From DATFDN01 sp963818885 (GTDB lineage: Bacteria; Pseudomonadota; Alphaproteobacteria; Acetobacterales; Acetobacteraceae), in assembly GCA_963818885.1 (NCBI GenBank), contig CAWFTP010000006.1:434001-498000 (forward strand): a stretch of 64,000 nucleotides of DNA, written 5' to 3'. The translations under genes were made by a program, and so were the position numbers. The stretch's first letter is position 1; each line of letters starts with the position of its first letter. The notes under the pieces are model-generated. The model did no database searches, was not told where the DNA came from, and saw only the letters and a program-made list of their open reading frames with translations. Positions 21,322 through 29,900 of this stretch are shown here, in pieces.

Positions 21322-22014
21322 TCACGCCGCCTGCGCCGCCGCGAGGGCGTCGAACAGGGGCTTGCCGTCGGTGCCGCCCATCAGGGGATCCACTAGGTTC
21401 TCCGGATGCGGCATCAGCCCGAGAACGCGCAGGTTGGGGCTGTAGATGCCGGCGATCGCGCGGGCGCTCCCGTTGCGGTTGGCCGCCTCGGTCACCTCGC
21501 CGCGCGGCGTGACATAGCGGAAGGCGACGAGGCCCTCGCCCTCCAGCCGGTCGAGCGTCGCCTCGTCGGCGACATAGTTACCGTCCCCGTGCGCCATCGG
21601 GGCGCGGAAAACGGTGCCACGCTGGTATTGCGCGGTAAAGGCTGTATCGGCCCGCTCCACCCGCAGATGGCAGTCGGCGGCGATGAAGCGCAGCGTGGCG
21701 TTGCGCAGCAGCGCGCCGGGGAGCAGTCCCGCCTCGGTCAGGATCTGGAAGCCGTTGCAGACGCCGAGCACGTAGCCGCCGCGCGCGGCGAAGTCGCGCA
21801 CCGCGCACATGACGGGCGAATGCGCCGCCATCGCTCCGCAGCGCAGGTAGTCGCCGTAGCTGAATCCGCCGGGAAGAACCACGAGGTCGAGGCGCGAGAG
21901 GTCGGTCTCGGTGTGCCAGATCATGCGCGGGGCCTGGCCGGAGGAGTTCTCCAGCGCGATCGCCATGTCGCGCTCGCGATTGATCCCCGGGAAGGTGACG
22001 ATCCCTGCCCTCAT
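21322..22014 (-). CDS. purQ: Phosphoribosylformylglycinamidine synthase, glutaminase subunit
   Basis: PurQ releases ammonia from glutamine for FGAM synthase. It is a class I glutamine amidotransferase of 230 residues. The nucleophile cysteine is in VLGVCNGFQILTEAGLLPG and the His/Glu pair is in GLMPHPENLVDPL. The N-terminus RAGIVTFPGINRERD is typical. Its ATG (22014) overlaps the purS stop as ATGA. Confidence 0.96.
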   Translation of the reverse strand: MRAGIVTFPGINRERDMAIALENSSGQAPRMIWHTETDLSRLDLVVLPGGFSYGDYLRCGAMAAHSPVMCAVRDFAARGGYVLGVCNGFQILTEAGLLPGALLRNATLRFIAADCHLRVERADTAFTAQYQRGTVFRAPMAHGDGNYVADEATLDRLEGEGLVAFRYVTPRGEVTEAANRNGSARAIAGIYSPNLRVLGLMPHPENLVDPLMGGTDGKPLFDALAAAQAA

Positions 22015-22256
22015 GCGCCCTCCACCGCGACGTTGAAGCTCTCGATCACGGGATTGGCGAGCAGGCGGCGAGCCATCTCCTCGGCACGGACGCGGGCGCG
22101 AGCGGGGTCGGTCTCGGCGAGGTCGAGCTCGATCAGCTTGCCGGCGCGCACGTCGGTCACGCCGGCGAAGCCGAGGCCGGCGAGGGCGTGCGCGATCGCC
22201 TTGCCCTGCGGGTCGAGCACGCCGGTCTTGAGCATGACGGTGACCGTCGCCTTCAC
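22011..22256 (-). CDS. purS: Phosphoribosylformylglycinamidine synthase subunit
   Basis: This is the small third subunit of the PurLQS complex, which shapes the ammonia path between PurQ and PurL. It has 81 residues starting from GTG 22256 (KATVTVMLKTGVLDPQGKAI), the standard N-terminus. DVRAGKLIELDL and ANPVIESFNVAVE are family hallmarks. It overlaps both neighbours by four bases (GTGA with purC, ATGA with purQ). Confidence 0.94.
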   Translation of the reverse strand: MKATVTVMLKTGVLDPQGKAIAHALAGLGFAGVTDVRAGKLIELDLAETDPARARVRAEEMARRLLANPVIESFNVAVEGA

Positions 22257-23017
22257 TGCATCGTCTCCGGCCCCTTCATGTCGCGGGTGCCGGCCTCGGG
22301 CAGGATGCCGAGGCGCTTGGCGACCTCCTGGTACGCCTCCTCGACCTTGCCCATGTCGCGGCGGAAGCGGTCCTTGTCCATTTTTTCGTTGGTCTTGCTG
22401 TCCCAGAGGCGGCAATTGTCGGGGCTGATCTCGTCGGCGAGCACGATCCGCATCTCGTCGTTCTCCCATAACCGGCCGAACTCGAGCTTGAAGTCGACGA
22501 GCAGGATGCCGACGCCGAGGAACAGGCCGGTGAGGAAGTCGTTCACCCTCAGCGTGAGGGCGACGATGTCGTCGAGGTCCTGGGTGGAGGCCCAGCCGAA
22601 GCAGGTCGCGTGCTCCTCGGAGACCAGGGGGTCGCCCAACGCGTCGTTCTTGTAGTTGTATTCGATGATGGAGCGGGGCAGGCGGGTGCCTTCGGGGATG
22701 CCGAGACGGGTCGAGAGGGAGCCGGCCGCGACGTTGCGGACCACAACCTCCAGTGGAATTATCTCCACCTCCCGGATGAGCTGCTCGCGCATGTTCAACC
22801 GGCGGACGAAATGGGTGGGCACCCCGATCTCCGCGAGCCGCATCATCAGGTACTCGCTGATCCGGTTGTTCAGCACGCCCTTCCCGGTGATCGTGCCCTT
22901 CTTCTGGGCATTGAAGGCGGTGGCGTCGTCCTTGAAGTATTGTACAAGCGTCCCCGGCTCCGGCCCCTCGAACAGGATCTTGGCTTTCCCTTCATAGAGC
23001 TGGCGGCGGCGAGCCAT
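22253..23017 (-). CDS. purC: SAICAR synthetase
   Basis: PurC joins aspartate to CAIR in step seven of purine synthesis, using ATP. It has 254 residues from ATG 23017; the longer frame to 23074 adds a proline-rich tail with no family match. QLYEGKAKILFEGPEPGTLVQYFKDDATAFNAQKK is the nucleotide-binding N-terminus. EVVVRNVAAGSLSTRLGI and DFKLEFGR are conserved substrate-site segments. It is the first gene of the purC-purS-purQ-purL run, 92 bases from the divergent permease gene. Confidence 0.96.
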   Translation of the reverse strand: MARRRQLYEGKAKILFEGPEPGTLVQYFKDDATAFNAQKKGTITGKGVLNNRISEYLMMRLAEIGVPTHFVRRLNMREQLIREVEIIPLEVVVRNVAAGSLSTRLGIPEGTRLPRSIIEYNYKNDALGDPLVSEEHATCFGWASTQDLDDIVALTLRVNDFLTGLFLGVGILLVDFKLEFGRLWENDEMRIVLADEISPDNCRLWDSKTNEKMDKDRFRRDMGKVEEAYQEVAKRLGILPEAGTRDMKGPETMQ

Positions 23018-23109
23018 AGGCGATCCTCTCCCGGGCGGCGGGCGGGGTATAGCAGCGCGGGGAGGGGGCGCCAAACCCGCCCCAGCCGTCGGTCAGAAGA
23101 GGTTCAGCC

Positions 23110-24054
23110 GTGGGCGGTCGTCTCGGGACCCGGATCGCGCAGGTCATCCCCACGCTGCTGCTGGTCAGCGTGATGGTGTTCGCCCTCCAGCAGCTCATGC
23201 CGGGCGACCCGGCGCTCGTGCTCGCGGGCGAGAGCGCAGATGTCCAGACGGTCGCGCAGATCCGCTCGGAACTGTGGCTCGACCGTCCGATCCCGGCGCA
23301 GTACGTGCACTGGCTGGGTAACGTACTGCACGGCAATCTCGGCTATTCGTGGCGCAACCGGGAGAACGTGACGACGCTGATCGCGCAGAAGCTGCCGGTG
23401 ACGCTGCAGCTCGGCGCCATGGCCTTTGTCTTCGCCGTCGCGATCGGGATTCCCACGGGCGTGATCGCCGCGGTGCGGCGCAACACGGTCTGGGACACGC
23501 TCGCCAACGCGATCGGCCTCGCCGGCCTGTCCACGCCGACCTTCTGGCTCGGGATCATGATGATCCTGCTGATTTCGGTCGATCTCGGCTGGCTGCCACC
23601 ATCGGGCTACGTGCCGCTGACCCAGAACTGGGTCCGCTCGCTCGCGACCACCATCATGCCGGCGATCGTGCTCGGCAGCGCCACGGCGGCGGTCCTGATG
23701 CGCCATACGCGCAGTGCGATGCTGGGCGCGATGAGCCAGGATTTCGTGCGCACGGCGCGCGCCAAGGGATTGCGCGAGCGCATCGTCATCATCCGCCACG
23801 CCTTGCGCAACGCGCTGATCCCGGTGGTGACGCTAGGCGCGCTGGAGCTCGGGACACTGCTGTCCGGCGCGGTGCTGACGGAGCAGGTGTTCAGCATCCC
23901 GGGGTTCGGCAAGATGATCGTCGACGCCGTGTTCAACCGGGACTATCCGGTGGTCCAGGGCGTCGTCCTGGTCACCGCGGCGGTGTTCGTGCTGCTGAAC
24001 CTGGTCGCCGATATCCTCTATATCTACATCAACCCGCGGTTGCGCGCGGCATGA
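23110..24054 (+). CDS. ABC transporter permease, DppB/OppB type
   Basis: This inner-membrane permease has 314 residues and six predicted helices. It has the N-terminal TRIAQVIPTLLLVSVMVFALQQLMPGDP of peptide/nickel-type permeases. The EAA-like loop is at FVRTARAKGLRERIVIIRHALRNALIPVVT. The GTG start at 23110 follows an intergenic promoter region shared with purC. It overlaps the second permease gene by ATGA. No solute-binding protein or ATPase for this pair is in the window, so the substrate (dipeptide, oligopeptide, nickel) cannot be named. Confidence 0.92.
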   Translation: MGGRLGTRIAQVIPTLLLVSVMVFALQQLMPGDPALVLAGESADVQTVAQIRSELWLDRPIPAQYVHWLGNVLHGNLGYSWRNRENVTTLIAQKLPVTLQLGAMAFVFAVAIGIPTGVIAAVRRNTVWDTLANAIGLAGLSTPTFWLGIMMILLISVDLGWLPPSGYVPLTQNWVRSLATTIMPAIVLGSATAAVLMRHTRSAMLGAMSQDFVRTARAKGLRERIVIIRHALRNALIPVVTLGALELGTLLSGAVLTEQVFSIPGFGKMIVDAVFNRDYPVVQGVVLVTAAVFVLLNLVADILYIYINPRLRAA

Positions 24055-24929
24055 GCGCGACCGCGCTTCCCGCGCGCGCGGGCCTCGCCGTTGAGAGCCC
24101 GGGCCGCATCGCGCTGCGCCGGTTCCTCGCCCGCAGGCTCGCGGTCGCGGGGTTGATCGTCGTCGTGCTGATGGTGCTGATCGCGATCGCCGCGCCGCTG
24201 ATCGCGCCGGACGATCCAATCGCCACGAGCTGGACCGCGATCCGCAAGGCGCCATCCTGGGCGCACTGGATGGGCACCGACCAGAACGGGCGGGACGTGT
24301 TGTCACGCGTCATCTTCGGGGCGCGCTCGAGCCTGCTCGCGGGCGTCGTCTCGGTCGCAATCGCGGGCGGCATCGGCGTGCCGGTAGGGCTGCTCGCCGG
24401 GTTCGCGGGCGGCTGGGTGGACGCGGTGCTCAGCCGCATCGTCGATGCGATGCTCGCCGTTCCGTTCCTGATCCTGGCGATCGCGCTCGCCGCCTTCCTC
24501 GGCCCCAGCTTGCGCAACGCGATGATAGCGATCGGCGTCAGCTACTTCCCGCAGTTCATGCGGGTCGCTCGCGCCGCGACGCTCGACGCCATGAGCAACG
24601 ACTACGTCGAGGCGGCGCGCGCGCTCGGCAATCCGGGCTGGCGGGTCGCGTTGCGCCATATCGCGCCCAACATCCTGCCGCCGGTGCTGGTACAGGGCAC
24701 GCTCGCGAGTGCGGTCGCCATTCTCGCCGAGGCGGCGCTGTCCTTCCTCGGCCAGGGCCAGCAGCCGCCGACGCCGTCGTGGGGGTCGATGCTGAACGAG
24801 GCGCAACAGTTCCTGACCCAGGCGCCGTGGCTCGCGATCTTCCCTGGGATCGCGATCTTCCTGTGCGTGCTGTCGTTCAACCTCGTGGGCGACGGGCTGC
24901 GCGATGCGCTTGATCCACGGGGGCGGTAA
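24051..24929 (+). CDS. ABC transporter permease, DppC/OppC type
   Basis: This is the partner permease, 292 residues from ATG 24051. RRFLARRLAVAGLIVVVLMVLIAIAAPLIAPDDP is the conserved first helix and HWMGTDQNGRDVLSRVIFGARSSLLAG is a hallmark of DppC-type proteins. The coupling loop is at DYVEAARALGNPGWRVALRHIAPNILPP. It is translationally coupled to the preceding permease. The transporter is incomplete here: the following ABC genes run in the opposite direction and belong to the sugar class. Confidence 0.92.
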   Translation: MSATALPARAGLAVESPGRIALRRFLARRLAVAGLIVVVLMVLIAIAAPLIAPDDPIATSWTAIRKAPSWAHWMGTDQNGRDVLSRVIFGARSSLLAGVVSVAIAGGIGVPVGLLAGFAGGWVDAVLSRIVDAMLAVPFLILAIALAAFLGPSLRNAMIAIGVSYFPQFMRVARAATLDAMSNDYVEAARALGNPGWRVALRHIAPNILPPVLVQGTLASAVAILAEAALSFLGQGQQPPTPSWGSMLNEAQQFLTQAPWLAIFPGIAIFLCVLSFNLVGDGLRDALDPRGR

Positions 24930-24998
24930 GGGCAGCCGCCGCCGCCACGCGAGCAGCAGTCTTGCTTGTAGAGCGGACGCAATCCGCCCGCTCCATGG

Positions 24999-25017
24999 AG
25001 GCGGACTACGTCCGCCT
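24999..25017. terminator. Candidate hairpin terminator between convergent genes
   Basis: AGGCGGAC (24999-25006) and GTCCGCCT (25010-25017) form a perfect 8-bp stem with a TAC loop, midway between the convergent permease and sugar-ATPase genes. The imperfect hairpin GAGCGGA...TCCGCCCGCTC (24971-24993) sits beside it. There is no T-tract on either side, so termination is only suggested by position. Confidence 0.35.
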
Positions 25018-25044
25018 TACGATCTTTGCGCTGAAGTCGACGAA

Positions 25045-25809
25045 TCACGCCGCCTGCCGGTCGCGGTACTCCCGACGGACGATCTCCAGCAGCTCCTCGG
25101 GTGACGTGTCGGCGCTGCGGCTGGTGAACGTCACCTGGCCGTGCTGCATCAGCATGACGCGATCGCAGATGTCGAGCACCTGCGCATAGTTGTGCGCGAT
25201 GATGACCATGGAGATGTCGCCGCGCTGCTTGAGGCGGTCGAGCAGGTCGATGATCAGCCCGGCCTCGCGCGCGCCCATTGCGGCCAGCGGCTCGTCGAGA
25301 AGCAAAATCTTGGCGTTGGAATAGACCGCGCGGGCAACCGCGATCGCTTGGCGCTGTCCGCCGGACAGCATCGCCACCTCGGCGTCGACCGAGGGAACCC
25401 GCACGCCGATATCGTCGAGCGCCTCTGCGGCGCGGCGACGCATGGAGCGGTGATCCACCAGCGGCAGGAAACGGTGGCGCGGCTCACGGTTGAGGAACAT
25501 GTTGTGATAGACGCTGAGTGTGTTGACCAGGGCGAGGTCCTGGTAGACGCATTCGATTCCCAGCGAGCGCGCGTGGTCGACGGAGCGCAGAAGAACCTCT
25601 CGTCCGTTCACCGTCAGGGTGCCTGATGTCGGTTGGTGAAACCCGGTTAGGATCTTGAGCAGCGTCGACTTGCCCGCGCCGTTGTCGCCTAGGATGCCGA
25701 GCCGCTCGCCGCGTTCGAGATGCAGCGAGACCCCGTTCAGCGCTGTAATCGAGCCGAAGCGCTTGACGATGTCGGCGGCGCGCAGCACCTCGCTCCCTTG
25801 CTCGCTCAT
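25045..25809 (-). CDS. Sugar-type ABC transporter ATP-binding protein
   Basis: This single-domain ATPase has 254 residues. Walker A is GDNGAGKSTLLK, the Q-loop lies near VYQDLALVNTLSVYHNMFLNREP, the signature is LSGGQRQAIAVARAV, and Walker B is ILLLDEPLAAM, with the switch His in IIAHN. The aromatic VYQDLALV and the missing second half mark the short, single-domain relatives of RbsA/XylG. The ATG at 25809 overlaps the permease stop (ATGA). It energises import by the adjacent permease and binding protein. Confidence 0.93.
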   Translation of the reverse strand: MSEQGSEVLRAADIVKRFGSITALNGVSLHLERGERLGILGDNGAGKSTLLKILTGFHQPTSGTLTVNGREVLLRSVDHARSLGIECVYQDLALVNTLSVYHNMFLNREPRHRFLPLVDHRSMRRRAAEALDDIGVRVPSVDAEVAMLSGGQRQAIAVARAVYSNAKILLLDEPLAAMGAREAGLIIDLLDRLKQRGDISMVIIAHNYAQVLDICDRVMLMQHGQVTFTSRSADTSPEELLEIVRREYRDRQAA

Positions 25810-26810
25810 TCGCGTCCTCCCGTCATGCGTAGCCGCGCGAGGCGGACGTTGGCGACCATCGCGATCAGGATCGCGGCGCCGATGATTAGGTCGAAGGTGA
25901 AGGCGTTGATGCCCTGGAGCGTGAAGCCGTCGCGCAGCACGGCGAGCACGATGGCACCGACGAACCCGCCCAGGATCGTCCCGGACCCGCCGGCGAGCGC
26001 GGTGCCGCCGATGACGCCGGCGGCGACGGCGAGGAACATGTACTCCGTGCCGCCGGCGAGCGGGTCGGTCGAGGCGATGCGAAAGGCTTCTATGATGCCG
26101 GTGAAGCCGCCGAGCAGGCTGGTCAGCACGAAATTGCCGATGCGGATGCGCCCTACATGGATTCCCGCCTCGCCGGCGCCGACGACGTTGCCGCCGACGG
26201 CGATCGTGTGCAGGCCCCAGCGGGTGTGGCGCAAGATGACGTGCATGATGGCGACGATGAACAGCGCCCAGAGGATCTCGGAATAGGCGCCCCCGCCCAT
26301 GATCGAGGCGGCGAGCGGACCGCCCGGAGTTGTCGCGGGGAAGCCGCGCGAGATGGTCAGCGTCAGGCCGTTGAGGATGAACAGCGAGCCGAGGGTGGTG
26401 ACGAACGAGGGGACGTTCAGGACGACGGTGATGAAGCCGTTGAACAGGCCGACAGCGGCGGAGGCGACCAGCGCGACGATGACGGCGAGCCAGAGCGGGA
26501 AACCCGCCTGATCGGCGAAATACATGACGAAGGGCGCGAGTGCGAAGACCTGCCCGACCGAGAGGTCGATCTCGCCGCAGATGAGCAGCATGATCTCGCC
26601 GCAGGCGATGATCGCCCAGGGTGCCACGAACTGCGACAGGGTTTGCAGGTTCTCGTTGGTCAGGAAGTTGGCGTTGGCAACCTCGAAATAGATGACCAGC
26701 AGCACCGCGACGATGATGATCCCCGCCTCCCGCCAGCGCAGGAAGGCACGCATCGGGTTCGGCGAGCGCGCTCGGTTGGAGCCGTCGCCGCGGGCCGCCG
26801 GTGGCGCCAC
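25806..26810 (-). CDS. Sugar-type ABC transporter permease (RbsC/XylH family)
   Basis: This inner-membrane permease has 334 residues. LICGEIDLSVGQVFALAPFVMYF is the family motif (GGIDLSVG), and FLTNENLQTLSQFVAPWAIIACGEIML precedes it. The C-terminal ALAGGSGTILGGFVGAIVLAVLRDGFTLQGINAFTFDLIIGAAIL is also typical. The gene starts 2 bases after the binding-protein stop and overlaps the ATPase start. Binding protein, permease and ATPase thus form a complete importer in that order. Confidence 0.93.
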   Translation of the reverse strand: MAPPAARGDGSNRARSPNPMRAFLRWREAGIIIVAVLLVIYFEVANANFLTNENLQTLSQFVAPWAIIACGEIMLLICGEIDLSVGQVFALAPFVMYFADQAGFPLWLAVIVALVASAAVGLFNGFITVVLNVPSFVTTLGSLFILNGLTLTISRGFPATTPGGPLAASIMGGGAYSEILWALFIVAIMHVILRHTRWGLHTIAVGGNVVGAGEAGIHVGRIRIGNFVLTSLLGGFTGIIEAFRIASTDPLAGGTEYMFLAVAAGVIGGTALAGGSGTILGGFVGAIVLAVLRDGFTLQGINAFTFDLIIGAAILIAMVANVRLARLRMTGGRE

Positions 26811-26812
26811 GA

Positions 26813-27880
26813 TCAGGCCGGGCCGGTGTGCGGGACGATCTGCTGCGCCGAGGACCCACCCTCGTAGCGGGTCTTGGTCGTGAGGTACGGCTTCACATTA
26901 TCCTTGGTGATGAACTTCAAGCCGGTGTCGATGTCGGCGGCGCCGACGAGGCCGCCGGACACCTTCCACATGAACATCTCCATCACCGTGTAGAAGCCCT
27001 GCAAGTAAGGCTGCTGGTCGATGGTGAAGTCCAGATCGCCTGAATCGATGGCGGTGAGCGTCTTGGGGATCAGATCGAAGCCGCCGGCGATGATGCTTTT
27101 CTTGCGCAGGTCGAACTGCTGCATCACCTCCCCCAGCACCCAGGTGCTGCCATCGACCGTGAACATCCCCTTCACGTCCTTGTGACCAAGATAGTAGGCG
27201 CGCATCGCCGCGAGCTCCTCGTTCGTCGTCGGACCGGTGGCGACCTCCGAGGCCTGTATCTTTGGGTTGAGCTTCTTGATGGCGTCGCGCGCGCCGTCGA
27301 GGCGCGGCTGGATGTTGAGCTGGCCGGGCGTGGCGATGAAGAGCGCGACCGGCCCCGAGTCGATGAGGCGGGAGATGCGCTCGCCTTCCAGGTAGCCGGC
27401 CTGATAGAGGTCCTGGCCTATATAGGCGAGCCGCTTGTTGCCGGAGCCCGCTGGCGCATCGGCGTTATAGGCGAAGACGGGAATTCCGGCGTTAAGCGCC
27501 CGCTCGGTCGGCGCGTTGAAAGCCTTCGGGTCGACGAGACAGACCGCGATCGCGTCCGCCTTGCCGGCGATCGCGGTGTTCATCGCGTTCACCATCTCGG
27601 CGGCGTTCGAGATTTCGGAGCCAGTCCACTGGTAGTCGCAGCCGAAGAAGGCGCAGGCATCCTGGATGCCCGAGACCGTCGGCACGAAGAACGGATTGGT
27701 CGTGACGTGATTGACGAAGACGAACCTCCATCGCGGATGGTCGGGATATGGCCCGCACCCGGCGGCGGCAGCGGCTCGCGTGCTCGCGGCGAGCAACGCG
27801 GCGGCGGACGCCGCGGTCGCGCCGTGCAGGATCGAGCGCCGCGCGGGATTGGTGACGCTTGCGTCCGGATGGTTCTTCAT
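26813..27880 (-). CDS. Sugar-type ABC transporter substrate-binding protein
   Basis: This periplasmic protein has 355 residues with a twin-arginine type signal (ARRSILHGATAASAAALLAASTRAAAAA). The mature part has the ribose-binding-protein fold: VNHVTTNPFFVPTVSGIQDACAFFGCDYQWTGSEISNAAEMVNAMNTAIAG at the N-lobe and GMFTVDGSTWVLGEVMQQF, IDQQPYLQGFYTVMEMFMW in the hinge/C-lobe. It probably binds a monosaccharide or polyol such as a rhizopine-type inositol; the ligand is not predictable. It is the first gene of the operon. Confidence 0.92.
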   Translation of the reverse strand: MKNHPDASVTNPARRSILHGATAASAAALLAASTRAAAAAGCGPYPDHPRWRFVFVNHVTTNPFFVPTVSGIQDACAFFGCDYQWTGSEISNAAEMVNAMNTAIAGKADAIAVCLVDPKAFNAPTERALNAGIPVFAYNADAPAGSGNKRLAYIGQDLYQAGYLEGERISRLIDSGPVALFIATPGQLNIQPRLDGARDAIKKLNPKIQASEVATGPTTNEELAAMRAYYLGHKDVKGMFTVDGSTWVLGEVMQQFDLRKKSIIAGGFDLIPKTLTAIDSGDLDFTIDQQPYLQGFYTVMEMFMWKVSGGLVGAADIDTGLKFITKDNVKPYLTTKTRYEGGSSAQQIVPHTGPA

Positions 27881-27911
27881 GGCGGTTCCCTCTCCGACAG
27901 TGGGCGCAAGT

Positions 27912-28259
27912 CTAACGAGCGTGACCCGGCGAGGTATAGGGATGCGCGCGGCCCTGCGGCGTTGCGTGGCCGACCGCGCTGAACTCGGCGATGTAGGAGA
28001 TGCCGAGATGGATGACCTCGAGCGAGATCGCCGCGACCAGCGACCGGAACACCCAACGGCGCGCGTCCGGATGCGATGACAGCTTGGCGCCGATAGGCGC
28101 GCCGGCGAGGCTGCGCGCCGGGAGGATCAATCCGTCCGGCCACCAGATGCTTCCCGCCCAGCCGAAGAGCGCGATCGGCACCAGGCTGGTGACAACCAGC
28201 ATGAAGACTTTCAGCGCATTCGCCGGCGCCAGCTCGAAATGGCACAGGCCCCATGAACA
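27912..28259 (-). pseudogene. C-terminal fragment of a TauE/SafE-type membrane permease
   Basis: The segment FELAPANALKVFMLVVTSLVPIALFGWAGSIWWPDGLIL followed by SLAGAPIGAKLSSHPDARRWVFRSLVAAISLEVI matches the C-terminal half of the sulfite/anion exporter TauE/SafE family (about three helices). The N-terminal half is absent: the ArsR gene begins at 28401. The upstream piece LLLVFMG is only in frame if one G of the run at 28249-28252 is removed. This is a remnant, probably left when the ArsR region was inserted or the 5' part was deleted. No function is expected. Confidence 0.6.
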
Positions 28260-28394
28260 CGAGCAGGAGGTCGATGTTCCCATCGGTTGGCGGCCAATTC
28301 GCCGATCAGCAGCGGCGTCTCGGTCGCCATCCCAAGGACATGAACCGGCTTCTGTCGGTGCACGCTTGACAGGAATGCAGGAAGCGGAATAGTA

Positions 28395-28406
28395 AACCAA
28401 ATGGTT
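28395..28406. promoter_or_regulatory. Putative autoregulatory operator overlapping the arsR-type start codon
   Basis: AACCA (28395-28399) and TGGTT (28402-28406) form an inverted repeat centred on the A of the ATG at 28401. Similar palindromes around the start codon occur upstream of ArsR regulators paired with AHSA1 genes (recalled from related operons, not checked). Binding of the regulator would block its own transcription and that of the downstream genes. Confidence 0.45.
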
Positions 28407-28820
28407 GAGTTACAACCCGCCTCCCTTGATCGCACCTTCGCCGCGCTGGGCGATCCGACAAGGCGGGCGTTGCTCGCGCGATTGGGCGCCCAGGGTGGGA
28501 TCGGGGTGAGCGAGCTGGCGCGGCCGTTTTCGATGTCGCTGCCGGCGGTCATCAAGCATCTCGACGTGCTCGCCGAGGCCGGGCTGGTGACGCGGCAGAA
28601 GAACGGCCGCACCGTCTCGTGCTGGCTGCGCGCCGCGCCGATGGAACAGGCGGCGGACTGGCTGGATCATTACCGGCGATTCTGGTCGGCGCAGCTCGAC
28701 CGTCTCGCCGCCTTCGTCGAGGAGGATGCATGTCTGACCGACCGAGCCTCACCCTCCAGCGCCACATCAGGGCGGCGCCGGCGGCGGTCTTCCGTGCCTG
28801 GACGGAGCCCGCGCAGATGA
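28401..28820 (+). CDS. ArsR family winged-helix transcriptional regulator
   Basis: This is a winged-helix repressor. FAALGDPTRRALLARLGAQGGIGVSELARPFSMSLPAVIKHLDVLAEAGLVTRQKNGRTVSCWL is the complete ArsR HTH and wing. No cysteine metal-binding motif of the arsenic/cadmium type is present in helix 3, so it probably does not sense metals. The C-terminus after about residue 112 (TDRASPSSATSG...) lies in the 5' part of the next gene and looks non-native; the real end may be earlier if an indel is present. The ATG at 28401 sits in a palindrome. ArsR-AHSA1-DUF899 operons are widespread. Confidence 0.88.
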   Translation: MVELQPASLDRTFAALGDPTRRALLARLGAQGGIGVSELARPFSMSLPAVIKHLDVLAEAGLVTRQKNGRTVSCWLRAAPMEQAADWLDHYRRFWSAQLDRLAAFVEEDACLTDRASPSSATSGRRRRRSSVPGRSPRR

Positions 28821-29155
28821 TGCGCTGGTGGGGACCGTCGGGCGCGGTGTCCGTCGCCGAAACGGATGTACGCGTCGGCGGGCGGTTCCGGGTGGTGTTC
28901 CGCACGGACGACGCCGAGCAGCACGAGGTGAGCGGCACCTATCGGGAAATCGTGCCCGCCGCGCGGCTGGTCTTCAGCTGGGCGTGGCGCAGCACGCCGG
29001 AGCGCGAGTTGCAAGTCTCGCTGACCTTCGACAAGCAGGGCGGCGGGACGCTGCTGACATTGACGCACGAACGGTTCTTCGACGAGGCGGCACGCGACGG
29101 ACATCGCGCCGGCTGGACCAAGAGCCTCGGTAGACTCGAACGGCTATTTGCGTGA
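28730..29155 (+). CDS. SRPBCC / AHSA1 domain protein
   Basis: This 141-residue protein is of the START-like helix-grip fold. LQRHIRAAPAAVFRAWTEPAQMMRWWGPSG is the AHSA1 N-terminal signature, and GWTKSLGRLERLF is the C-terminal helix. These proteins bind hydrophobic ligands; the role is unknown. The start is ATG 28730 inside the ArsR ORF, and the DUF899 gene follows after 10 bases with its own AGGAGGA ribosome-binding site. It is probably controlled by the ArsR regulator. Confidence 0.85.
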   Translation: MSDRPSLTLQRHIRAAPAAVFRAWTEPAQMMRWWGPSGAVSVAETDVRVGGRFRVVFRTDDAEQHEVSGTYREIVPAARLVFSWAWRSTPERELQVSLTFDKQGGGTLLTLTHERFFDEAARDGHRAGWTKSLGRLERLFA

Positions 29156-29165
29156 GGAGGAATCC

Positions 29166-29900
29166 ATGACCACCCACCAGATCGTCTCCCGCGACGCGTG
29201 GATCGCGGCCCGCCGGGCGCTGCTCGCCAAGGAGAAGGCGTTCACGCGCACGCGCGATGCGCTGAGCGAGGAGCGCCGGGCGCTGCCCTGGATCAAGGTT
29301 GAAAAAGCCTATATGTTCGATGGTCCCGTCGGGAAGGAGACACTCTCCGACCTGTTCGGCGGGCGCAGCCAGCTCATTGTCAAGCACTTCATGTTCGGTC
29401 CGGACTGGGAGGAGGGATGCGTCGGCTGCTCCTTCCACGCCGATCATATCGACGGCGCGCTGCCACATCTGGAGCATCACGACGTGACGTTGCTCGCGGT
29501 GTCGCGCGCGCCGCTCGCGAGGATCGAGACGTTCAAGAAGCGCATGGGCTGGCGCTTCAAATGGGTGTCGTCCTTCGGGAGCGACTTCAACTACGACTTC
29601 AACGTATCTTTCACGCCGGAGCAGATCGAGCGTGGCGAGATGTTCTACAATTACGAGATGCGCCGCATCGACAGCGACGAGCTGTCCGGCGTCAGCGTCT
29701 TCTGCAAGGACGCGAGCGGCGACATCTTCCACACCTACTCCAGCTTCGCGCGCGGCGGAGAGATGTTCCTCGGCGCCTACAGCTATCTCGACATCACGCC
29801 GAAGGGCCGGGACGAAACCAAGAACGGCAACCTGACCGACTGGGTGCTGCACCACGACAAATACGACGCGCCGAGCACCCAGGCGTCCTGCTGCGCCTGA
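29166..29900 (+). CDS. DUF899 thioredoxin-like protein
   Basis: This 244-residue protein is of the DUF899 family, with a thioredoxin-like fold. FMFGPDWEEGCVGCSFHADHIDG carries a C-x2-C motif at the expected place, and LPWIKVEKAYMFDGPVGKETLSDLFGGRSQLIVKHF and DIFHTYSSFARGGEMFLGAYSYLDITPKGRDE are family blocks. The start is ATG 29166 after AGGAGGA. These genes commonly accompany ArsR/AHSA1 pairs; a redox or detoxification role is only inferred. The stop overlaps the next start (TGATG). Confidence 0.88.
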   Translation: MTTHQIVSRDAWIAARRALLAKEKAFTRTRDALSEERRALPWIKVEKAYMFDGPVGKETLSDLFGGRSQLIVKHFMFGPDWEEGCVGCSFHADHIDGALPHLEHHDVTLLAVSRAPLARIETFKKRMGWRFKWVSSFGSDFNYDFNVSFTPEQIERGEMFYNYEMRRIDSDELSGVSVFCKDASGDIFHTYSSFARGGEMFLGAYSYLDITPKGRDETKNGNLTDWVLHHDKYDAPSTQASCCA

